Shown one piece after another: positions 34,323 through 40,813 of a DNA stretch of 51,769 bases. Under the pieces are notes generated by a model, which saw nothing but the letters and a program-made list of their open reading frames with translations, searched no databases and was not told where the DNA came from. The position numbers and the translations under genes were made by a program. Every line of letters begins with the position of its first letter. Positions within the stretch are counted from its first letter, which is position 1. The stretch is from contig WRBV01000007.1 of NCBI GenBank assembly GCA_009784375.1, positions 1-51,769 of the forward strand, in the 5' to 3' direction. This DNA comes from Bacillota bacterium (lineage in GTDB: Bacteria; Bacillota; Clostridia; Christensenellales; UBA1242).

Positions 34323-35168
34323 TTATCGTGTCATATGTAATGTGATTGCATGATCAAGAATACTGTGCGTATTTATTCTTGTCCATGTTGTGGTGCCAAA
34401 GCCGCTAGAAACACGCAAGTATAAATCTTGTCTAAATAAATTATCGTTATGGTCAAAGTAATAAACACGCTGATATCCAAATGCAATCATAATATGTCCC
34501 CCAGAATGTCGTGTTAATACTCTAATATCATGTCCCGTGGAATGTATAGATGGTCCATTTGTTGTATTGTATCCATTGAGAAAAAGTGATACTGGTACAC
34601 CATTTGCTATAGCGGTAAAAAATGAAGGTAACACAGCATTATTACCAGCACGTACTGTGTCGAGTGTTGGAGTTACACCTCTGGAAACGGTAAAATTAGC
34701 AAATCCAGCAACATATTCCCAAAACGTAACCCCACCAGGACCACGTCCACCCATACGAACATCAAGTTCATCCATCATCGCACGTATTTGAGGTGTAGTC
34801 GGTGACCAAAACCAATTAGCTCCTAATTGAAAGCCTGGGTTATGACCTGGAATCAATTCAGGGAATTGTATATTATAAAAAGCAATTTTGTTTCCAGCAC
34901 CCGTAACACCGCAATTTATTCCTGAGTAATTTGGTAGACCTGGAAATATTGTATTCATCACAATTTCACGTCGCGAATATTGTATATGTTCGATAATATT
35001 TTGTACTGGGGTTCCGCCGAATGCAACAAAGTCTTTGTATCTGGTTTCTTCATCGACCGAGGCATTAATTCGTGTTGGGTTCATGGTCGTCGGCATCAAT
35101 AACATCGTTACACTACAAAGCGTAAAGACCATCGCTAGTGTAAAAGTCGTTATCCTTTTTGTTTTCAT
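34323..35168 (-). CDS. Secreted papain-like cysteine peptidase candidate
   Basis: 281 residues with a signal peptide (about 1-36). The pattern NCGVTGAGNKIAFYN (about 85-99, candidate catalytic Cys86) and, much later, SGGHIMIAFGYQ with a candidate His, then YYFDHNDN, matches the Cys...His order of papain-like/C39-type bacterial peptidases. Family assignment is from motif layout only; the domain is divergent and might be inactive. GGGGGT lies 4 nt before the ATG. It is co-transcribed with an XRE regulator upstream and a membrane protein downstream. Confidence 0.6.
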   Translation of the reverse strand: MKTKRITTFTLAMVFTLCSVTMLLMPTTMNPTRINASVDEETRYKDFVAFGGTPVQNIIEHIQYSRREIVMNTIFPGLPNYSGINCGVTGAGNKIAFYNIQFPELIPGHNPGFQLGANWFWSPTTPQIRAMMDELDVRMGGRGPGGVTFWEYVAGFANFTVSRGVTPTLDTVRAGNNAVLPSFFTAIANGVPVSLFLNGYNTTNGPSIHSTGHDIRVLTRHSGGHIMIAFGYQRVYYFDHNDNLFRQDLYLRVSSGFGTTTWTRINTHSILDHAITLHMTR

Positions 35169-35193
35169 TTTACCCCCATAAAATTTTTATTTT

Positions 35194-35532
35194 TCAAATG
35201 ATGTCTTCTTCATCTTCTTTTCGTTTAAAGACAAGAACAAGAAGAGACAAGACAGCATCCTTTTCCTTTGTACTCAGCCCGTGAAGTTTGTCGATAATGT
35301 CCCTGTCGACTCGGTATGAATCAAATTGCTCGGAAAATAATTCTTGCAAAGATGAATCACACGCCTCGACAATCTTTTCCAAGTCATGTATCGAGGGATT
35401 GTACTTGCCGCTTTCAATTCTTGAGATATAGTACTCGCTCCGCCCGATTTTGAAACTCAGATTTCTTGCCGACAAACCCGCCCGTTTTCGTAGGGTTATT
35501 AACCTCTCCAAAAGCCGTTCACGGATATGCAT
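35194..35532 (-). CDS. XRE-family transcriptional regulator
   Basis: 112 residues. A classic Cro/CI helix-turn-helix occupies about 6-65 (LITLRKRAGLSARNLSFKIGR then YISRIESGKYNPSIHDLEKI). The C-terminal 45 residues are helical and acidic. It heads an operon with the peptidase-like and membrane genes and probably controls it. No ribosome binding site; a weak TAAATT lies 5 nt before the ATG. Confidence 0.88.
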   Translation of the reverse strand: MHIRERLLERLITLRKRAGLSARNLSFKIGRSEYYISRIESGKYNPSIHDLEKIVEACDSSLQELFSEQFDSYRVDRDIIDKLHGLSTKEKDAVLSLLVLVFKRKEDEEDII

Positions 35533-35632
35533 GTATTAATTTAGCAAAATATTTATTAAATGTATATGACTTTTTTAGTCATATTTATGTCACTTTTCGA
35601 CAAAAAAAGACAAGAAGTATGACTATTTGCGG

Positions 35633-35661
35633 TTGCATTATCCATTTAAAGCATGTATAGT
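35633..35661 (+). promoter_or_regulatory. Promoter of the 35695 gene
   Basis: -35 TTGCAT (35633-35638), 17-bp spacer, -10 TATAGT (35656-35661); the leader then contains GGGGGTGAG. Confidence 0.65.
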
Positions 35662-35694
35662 ATGATTAATTCAATCATTTTTTGGGGGTGAGAT

Positions 35695-36078
35695 ATGATA
35701 TCTTTAAACGAAAAACCGCTAGAGGCTCAATGGAATAACTATGTAACCGAACGTAATTTACGGTTATTTCCTTGTGAAGATTATCAACCAAGCCACAGAG
35801 AAAGCCTTGAAAAAATAAAAGATTATATCCGACGAAGTATCGATGATTTCTTTGGTAAAACATTCGAGCTTCCATTATCTCATCATTACTCCAGCGACGG
35901 CATGAGCCAATTTCAAAAATTAATCTATTTAATTGAAGAGACTGGGAAGTTATTACAACATGACTATTTTGCAACCATAATTTATGACGAGTACAATATC
36001 ACAGACGGTGTACAAGGACTTTACGAAATAATTGGATATTATGTTAATTGGCGCGATACAAAGATCAAGGGGGCATAA
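35695..36078 (+). CDS. Unknown soluble protein
   Basis: 127 residues, no recognised family, no signal or TM. Mostly helical by appearance, with several Tyr/Phe/Trp residues. GGGGGTGAG precedes ATG 35695. It ends just before the tmRNA promoter. Nothing in the sequence or the neighbours indicates a function. Confidence 0.6.
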   Translation: MISLNEKPLEAQWNNYVTERNLRLFPCEDYQPSHRESLEKIKDYIRRSIDDFFGKTFELPLSHHYSSDGMSQFQKLIYLIEETGKLLQHDYFATIIYDEYNITDGVQGLYEIIGYYVNWRDTKIKGA

Positions 36079-36098
36079 ATCCCACTCTTTCGATTAAC

Positions 36099-36127
36099 TT
36101 GCAAAATTCCATGTTTAATGATATAAT
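36099..36127 (+). promoter_or_regulatory. ssrA: tmRNA promoter
   Basis: -35 TTGCAA (36099-36104), 17-bp spacer, -10 TATAAT (36122-36127); start near 36134, about 23 nt before the mature 5' end. Confidence 0.75.
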
Positions 36128-36156
36128 ATTAATATGGTTCCTTATGCCATGTCCAT

Positions 36157-36532
36157 GGGGGCGAATTGGTCTCGACGGATGGAAAAGGGTGTGCCAAGCA
36201 TGCAGCCAAGCGACTGGCTTTAAATAGTGCAACTAAATTTTAAATGCAGACACAAAACCTGCTGGTACCTTTGCTCTTGCTGCGTAAGTTGTAAGGACAA
36301 TGTTACCGTAAACCCCACCATCGTTTTCGCACTTTTCACGACGATGGGGCAAACAAAGTGCATCAATACCTACCCTATTGCAAGAGGGGTTGGTATTAAA
36401 ACATCTTGCACCTAGTATGAATTCGTGGTTGGCGATGAATCATAGTTTGTAAAACCAAAAGGCCGACTAAGCATGTAGAAAAGTACACAGATATTCATTC
36501 GGACGCGGGCTCGAAACCCGCCGCTTCCACCA
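36157..36532 (+). ncRNA. ssrA: Transfer-messenger RNA (tmRNA)
   Basis: RNA of about 376 nt that rescues stalled ribosomes. The 5' acceptor strand GGGGGCG (36157-36163) pairs with CGCTTCC before the encoded ACCA end (36529-36532), with two G-U wobbles. The 5' part contains the conserved GGTCTCGACGG block, and the T-arm is CGGGCTCGAAACCCG. The tag reading frame runs from GCA 36246 to TAA 36287 and encodes ADTKPAGTFALAA, ending with the ALAA proteolysis signal. Both orientation and ends are clear. Confidence 0.95.
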
Positions 36533-36535
36533 AGC

Positions 36536-36636
36536 TTGGCTTCGCCAAACATGAAATGAAAAACATGAAACGTTAAACGACTTCTGTCGTTACAAGCTCT
36601 GCAGACATTGCCAAGTTTGTATGTTTAATGTTTCAC
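36536..36636. repeat. Hairpin-rich segment after tmRNA
   Basis: TTGGC-TTC-GCCAA (36536-36548) may serve as a weak tmRNA terminator. AACGAC-TTCT-GTCGTT (36576-36591) and an imperfect pairing of ATGAAACGTTAAAC (36565-36578) with GTTTAATGTTTCAC (36623-36636) form a larger inverted repeat. No gene is visible here. Confidence 0.45.
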
Positions 36637-36664
36637 TTTTAATGTTTAACATGTTAAAATTTTA

Positions 36665-37004
36665 ATGTGAATTAAAACATACTAGCGGACATTTCTATAG
36701 AGTTCGCCGTTTAAGATAATTAACCTTGTTAAAGACTTGAAAGAAAAACGAGAAAGCGTTATATCTAACCAAATCGGTCGAAGCGCAACGAGCATAGGCG
36801 CAAATATTCACGAGGCACAATATGGGAATAGTAAAGCCGACTTCATTGCTAAATTGCACATTGCACTTTAAAGAAGCAAATGAGACAAAATATTGGTTAG
36901 TTTTATTAAATAAATCTAACTACATAAGCAATGATGAATTTAATAGATTAGAAAACGAATGCGAGAAAATCAAAGCAATGTTAATCAAAAGCCTTAATCA
37001 ATAA
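36665..37004 (+). pseudogene. Decayed four-helix-bundle protein gene (23S IVS-protein family)
   Basis: Remnant of the four-helix-bundle family often encoded in rRNA intervening sequences or near mobile DNA. Conserved pieces in three frames join into one protein: ILADISIEFAV, KIINLVKDL...IGRSATSIGANIHEAQ...SKADFIAKLHIAL, and KEANETKYWLVLL...IKAMLIKSLNQ. The breaks are single extra T bases near 36711-36712 and 36867-36869, and the original start is also damaged (TGA directly after the ATG at 36665). Its function is unknown; the copy is not translatable as one chain without frameshifting. Confidence 0.8.
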
Positions 37005-37036
37005 AAAATAATAAGATTTAATCTTACGAGGTAATC

Positions 37037-37651
37037 ATGAACCTAGTTGAACAACTTTATAAAGTTCTAAACCAGACACCGATTGATAAAGAGGCGCTTG
37101 TGCGTCTTGTCCCCGTTCTTCGAGAGTTGGACGAAATGGATTATTATCATCCAGCACATTTATATGGTGTTCTGGATCACTCGATTAAAGCGGCAGAGTT
37201 GGTTGACGATGTGTATCTTCGACTGGTGCTTATATTCCATGATGTTGGCAAGCTTGTAACAGAAATAAAAGTTCCGCATTGGACTGATCCAACTAAACAG
37301 GTTTCAAAAACCCCAGGACACGAGACCGAGAGTATACGGATAGCAAAAGAAATACTCGGCGAACACATGAATCCGAAAGAAGCGGACAGATTTCTGGCTC
37401 TTGTCAGATATCATGACACATCACTTGTAAATGAGCATGGTCATTTATTAATGACCGAATTAATGGAACAATATGGACAAGACTTTATACAAGATATGTT
37501 GGTAATACAACAAGCCGACATGAAAACACATACCCCAGCCTATTACGAGTCAAAGAAACCGAAGCTAAGGCAATCCATGGTGGCTTTCCAGCAATTGATT
37601 GCGAAAAATGAAAACATTTCCAAATCTGATTTTAATAAAGAGAAAAATTAA
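37037..37651 (+). CDS. HD-domain phosphohydrolase-like protein
   Basis: 204 residues. HD-domain metal residues are visible: DHSIKAAELV (His about 47), LIFHDVGKLV (His-Asp about 68-69), PGHETESIRIA (His about 95) and VRYHDTSL. Such domains hydrolyse nucleotides, cyclic nucleotides or phosphoesters; this one most resembles the HD part of tRNA-nucleotidyltransferase-associated proteins. GAGGT lies 6 nt before the ATG. The end overlaps pnuC by 4 nt on the opposite strand. Confidence 0.85.
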   Translation: MNLVEQLYKVLNQTPIDKEALVRLVPVLRELDEMDYYHPAHLYGVLDHSIKAAELVDDVYLRLVLIFHDVGKLVTEIKVPHWTDPTKQVSKTPGHETESIRIAKEILGEHMNPKEADRFLALVRYHDTSLVNEHGHLLMTELMEQYGQDFIQDMLVIQQADMKTHTPAYYESKKPKLRQSMVAFQQLIAKNENISKSDFNKEKN

Positions 37652-38406
37652 GAATGTATAGGCATTTCAATAGGATTGCTTTCTTTTTCCGTTGATTTGT
37701 TTTTCTTCACCAATTTTATCCAATTTACAATTCCATATGTATCGTTTACAAATGTAACAATCTGCATCACAAGAATAACAATAGCCCCCGTTCCGCCATT
37801 GATGAAAACCATCAACCATAACGTAATGGTAAGTATGTCATACAAAACATAGGCAAACGGTCCAAGTACATTGCGCCTTGCACACAGATAATCTCCCATG
37901 ACATTAACCGCAAGTGCCGCCGTTGATATAATCAAGAAATTTGTACCAAGCGCACGTAAAAGGAAAAAATACCCAACCCCCATAGCTATTTGAGATAATA
38001 CCAGTAAAGTTAATTCTTTTGGTCGGATTCCCACTATTTCGACTGTAGATTTTTTATCCTTGTCCTTACACTCTTTACATTTTCTTAACCATGAAAAAAT
38101 TGTCCAAATGGTAATTGGAATTGAAAATAAACCGATTGTAATAACTTCACCAAACAAACCCTTTTGAAAAGACACAACTACATACAAGGCATAGGCGACC
38201 AGGGCAAGTAAAAAACCTGCAATCTTTGCCTTTGCAATTAACAACATTGCGGTTATAAACAATATACTTGTAACTATTTCAAGTGGGCTTGAATTAAAAA
38301 CAATACCAAGAACAATTGGTACAACTACCCCAATTATCAACATAGTTAATTCAAACGCATTCCATCCACGTGAAAAATCTTTAAAAAACTTTCTTCTACC
38401 TGACAT
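37648..38406 (-). CDS. pnuC: Nicotinamide riboside transporter PnuC family
   Basis: 252-residue membrane protein with seven or eight TM segments and the PnuC end motif DTYGIVNWIKLVKK. PnuC proteins facilitate uptake of nicotinamide riboside for NAD synthesis. I start at ATG 38406 (MSGRRKFF) because AAGGAG stands 8 nt upstream; the frame opens slightly earlier at a GTG. The leader contains two stem-loops, the last abutting the Shine-Dalgarno, which suggests translational control. Confidence 0.88.
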   Translation of the reverse strand: MSGRRKFFKDFSRGWNAFELTMLIIGVVVPIVLGIVFNSSPLEIVTSILFITAMLLIAKAKIAGFLLALVAYALYVVVSFQKGLFGEVITIGLFSIPITIWTIFSWLRKCKECKDKDKKSTVEIVGIRPKELTLLVLSQIAMGVGYFFLLRALGTNFLIISTAALAVNVMGDYLCARRNVLGPFAYVLYDILTITLWLMVFINGGTGAIVILVMQIVTFVNDTYGIVNWIKLVKKNKSTEKESNPIEMPIHS

Positions 38407-38420
38407 AATCAACACTCCTT

Positions 38421-38472
38421 AAATTTTAATATACTAAAATTTCAAAGCAGTTTGCTTCGCGAGTGCTACTTT
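38421..38472 (-). promoter_or_regulatory. Candidate structured leader (riboswitch-like) of pnuC
   Basis: Minus-strand RNA: AAAGUAG...CUGCUUU (38472-38466 with 38450-38444) and then AAAUUUUA-N6-UAAAAUUU (38442-38435 with 38428-38421), which ends at the AAGGAG site. PnuC genes are often controlled by NAD-sensing RNAs or repressors; I cannot assign a known class. Confidence 0.4.
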
Positions 38473-38544
38473 ATAGATAACAGGTAAAATAAATCATTAT
38501 TAATAATATATCACATCAAAGCAGATTATGCAACCAACAAGCTT

Positions 38545-39105
38545 TTATCCTTCGAAATCGGTTTCATCATCCTTGGTCGAAATATTATTGTGAAATTGAA
38601 ACTCTTCTGGCAACTCCGATTTATTAAATGATTCAAGAAGATTTTTAACTTGGTTAATGTCTTGTGTTTTATCGACAGTTCTTGCTGCCGCCGATATTGG
38701 GTCACCATGTTCTTCTTTTAAAATTATTTCAAAGGCTTGTCCCCTTCCAACTGTACGACCGATATTAATTTTCTCGACCATATTCCGCTCAACTACCCAG
38801 ACTTCTTTTTCCACCAAGAATGTAATCGATTTTTTATTCAAAGCCATTACAAAGTGCTTGCCCTCTTTACTTACACCCAGTAATGCACCACCCATCTCGT
38901 TCATGACCGATTTACCAAGACTCATCTGTAAAATAAATTGTCCTGTCATTACAATGTCACCAGGTTTTATTACACCGTCTGCCCTTGCCTGTTCAATCCG
39001 ACGTTTACCCGCACGACTTGATGCAATTGCAACCCATACAATCAAACCAATTATCAACACTCCAATTCCAACAAAGAACAAAATTATTCTTATATCACCA
39101 CTCAT
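38545..39105 (-). CDS. Single-pass membrane protein, unknown
   Basis: 186 residues. One N-terminal TM segment (about 6-28) precedes a soluble domain of about 130 residues with beta-strand-rich character (GKHFVMALNKKSITFLVEKE) and an acidic C-terminus. No recognised family; it has the look of a small PH-like domain protein. GAGGAG precedes ATG 39105 by 8 nt, so I use that start and not the frame opening at 39141. Confidence 0.65.
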   Translation of the reverse strand: MSGDIRIILFFVGIGVLIIGLIVWVAIASSRAGKRRIEQARADGVIKPGDIVMTGQFILQMSLGKSVMNEMGGALLGVSKEGKHFVMALNKKSITFLVEKEVWVVERNMVEKINIGRTVGRGQAFEIILKEEHGDPISAAARTVDKTQDINQVKNLLESFNKSELPEEFQFHNNISTKDDETDFEG

Positions 39106-39202
39106 ATATTCCACTCCTCTTTTTGTGAGAATAGCATACATAGAATAAAAAACAAATTAAATCCCAACTCTTGTACTAGTTTGAATTTTGACTAAATAAT
39201 GG

Positions 39203-39208
39203 TATACT
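39203..39208 (+). promoter_or_regulatory. -10 element near start of 39217 gene
   Basis: TATACT ends 8 nt before ATG 39217; TTGAAT (39181-39186) is a possible -35 at 16 bp. No ribosome binding site. Confidence 0.5.
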
Positions 39209-39216
39209 TAAGTAAT

Positions 39217-39852
39217 ATGGCAAGCACTTTAACACATTTGGCAATTGCCCAAGAATATACAAGAAAAAATCCAGAACTTGTTAAAAATCTGCAAGAATTT
39301 TATGATGGGGTCATCATACCAGACTTAACATCGGACAAGGATTTCACACATTACCTTGATGGAAAAGTTTGGCAGTCAGATACCATGAGGTATATCAAAG
39401 AGCCAACAGATTTAGAAAAGTTTATTATCTATGACCCACTTGAAAAAGATTTCAACTTGGGTAATCTTTTACACCTTTATACTGATGAAGTTTATTACAG
39501 AAAAATGTTTCGAAACCAAGACATGCAAAATACCACTCTACAGGAATTTCGTGGCAAACATGGACAAACAATGGATGCCCATGATTCCTTTATCAGAGAA
39601 CAATATGGGACTTCATTCGCCCTGACTTCACCAGAAATTGAAAACACTTTGACCGACAACCTTGCAAGATACAGGGAAAATAATCCTATCCAAGATGGAT
39701 ATGACCCTAATGAATTACTGTTCTCGCAACAAGATTTACAAATATTTATCGAAGAAACATCTTCCGTGGATTTACATGCAATAATACAACAAGTTAAACA
39801 AAAAACCGCCCTACAAAGGCAGTCAATAGATGAACCACAAAACCAGCTCTAA
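39217..39852 (+). CDS. Zinc-dependent phospholipase C-like family protein
   Basis: 211 residues, no signal peptide. The pattern ASTLTHLAIAQEYTRK, YDGVIIPDLTSDKDFTHY and GNLLHLYTDEVYYRKM, with spaced His and Asp residues, resembles a Bacillota family annotated as zinc-dependent phospholipase C-like (H...PD...H...HxxxD). The cytoplasmic location and absent signal mean a true phospholipase role is doubtful. Start ATG 39217 fits the family; an earlier start at 39199 falls before the -10. The end overlaps nrdG by 4 nt, convergent. Confidence 0.65.
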   Translation: MASTLTHLAIAQEYTRKNPELVKNLQEFYDGVIIPDLTSDKDFTHYLDGKVWQSDTMRYIKEPTDLEKFIIYDPLEKDFNLGNLLHLYTDEVYYRKMFRNQDMQNTTLQEFRGKHGQTMDAHDSFIREQYGTSFALTSPEIENTLTDNLARYRENNPIQDGYDPNELLFSQQDLQIFIEETSSVDLHAIIQQVKQKTALQRQSIDEPQNQL

Positions 39853-40541
39853 AACCCACGCAATAAAACTTCACCTACGTGGGGTTTTATTATTTGGATG
39901 AATTTTTCAGCTTGGTCTGGACGATATGGCAAATGAACAACTTTTTGTGAATTTGAAAAATCGTTTGGTATGAATTGTTGTAATTGGAATGTTTTTGTAC
40001 CTTTTAATAATTCTGCCATACCTTGGAAATCGGATTCATCCAGTATTGGATATAATGTCGTACGGAACATATAATCAATGTCATTTTGTCCTATTAAAAA
40101 TTCTATTGATTCTTGGATTTTTTTTGTATCGATATTGACTCCACAAATTTCATTGTATTTTTCAAATGATCCTTTTACATCCATTGCAACATAATCCACT
40201 AATTTCTCACTTACAAGTTCTTTTAATAACTTTGGATTAGTACCATTTGTGTCAAGCTTTACAAGCAATCCAAGTTCCTTAATCTGCTTAATCATATCCA
40301 TAAGATTTGGGTGCACCGTTGGCTCGCCGCCTGTTATTACTACCCCATCTGTGAATCCAATTTGATCTTTGATTTTTGGCAATACTTCGGCAAAATCCAT
40401 CGTATTTGATGAGTTACAAAGGATGCTCGAATTATGGCAGTACACTCACCGCATATTACAACCACCAAGAAAAACCACCGAAGCAATTTTTCCTGGATAG
40501 TCAATAAATGAATTATTTTGAAAGCCTGCGATTTTTATAAT
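39849..40541 (-). pseudogene. nrdG: Anaerobic RNR activase NrdG, interrupted by in-frame UGA
   Basis: Radical-SAM activase that installs the glycyl radical in NrdD. Read through one UGA, the frame gives KIAGFQNNSFIDYPGKIASV, VFLGGCNMR-UGA-VYCHN and then ITGGEPTVHP, MDVKGSFEKYNEICG and TTLYPILDESDF, all typical of NrdG. The UGA (40448-40446) is exactly the second Cys of the CX3CX2C cluster motif. The expected Met codon is ATA (40538-40536); ATT (40541-40539) lies 5 nt after AAGGGG and GTG at 40547 is the only common start. Either a decayed gene, a Sec-containing one or a sequence error. I see no clear SECIS hairpin. Confidence 0.8.
39854..39893 (+). terminator. Likely terminator of the 39217 gene
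   Basis: AAAACCCACG (39854-39863) pairs with CGTGGGGTTTT with one bulged base, followed by a short T-rich tail; it lies inside the 3' end of nrdG on the other strand. Confidence 0.5.
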
Positions 40542-40557
40542 AAACACCCCTTAACAC

Positions 40558-40757
40558 GTCATCCTGAGCGAGGCATAGCCGAGTCGAAGGATCTAGCGAA
40601 CCCCGAGTGCAACGAGTGGATGATGCGTAACTTGTTAATAAAGTTTGTATTTTACGCTTCGCTAGATCCTTCGACTCCCTTGCAATCTCGGTCACTACTC
40701 CGTGGACATTATAGATGGTATATAATGTCCGCTTCGCGAACGGGTCTTCAGGATGAC
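40558..40757. repeat. 200-bp inverted-repeat element (MITE/REP-like)
   Basis: Ends GTCATCCTGA (40558-40567) and TCAGGATGAC (40748-40757) are inverted. Inside, 40581-40600 and 40658-40677 are perfect 20-bp inverted arms containing GTCGAAGGATC. No protein is supported in it; open frames are shadows. It separates nrdD from nrdG. Confidence 0.8.
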
Positions 40758-40783
40758 ATATAAATATTGTATCTTCTTGCAAG

Positions 40784-40809
40784 AAAGAGAGTCATTTACG
40801 ACTCTCTTT
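40784..40809. terminator. Terminator after nrdD
   Basis: Stem AAAGAGAGTC (40784-40793), 6-nt loop, GACTCTCTTT (40800-40809), just after the nrdD stop. Confidence 0.7.
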
Positions 40810-40813
40810 TAAA

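Noticed and set aside
36227..36415. 62-codon open frame inside the tmRNA
   Set aside because: It overlaps the tmRNA body and tag; no ribosome binding site and cysteine-rich nonsense composition.
40446..40448. UGA reassigned to an amino acid in this organism
   Set aside because: UGA is the functional stop of several intact genes here (for example LigD polymerase and tyrS).
40412..40448. SECIS hairpin directly after the nrdG UGA
   Set aside because: Only a weak five-pair stem around the UGA is seen; it does not have a convincing bacterial SECIS shape or loop.
40513..40782. Two opposing 80-90 codon frames in the 200-bp repeat
   Set aside because: Produced by the inverted repeat; no start signals and no family resemblance.
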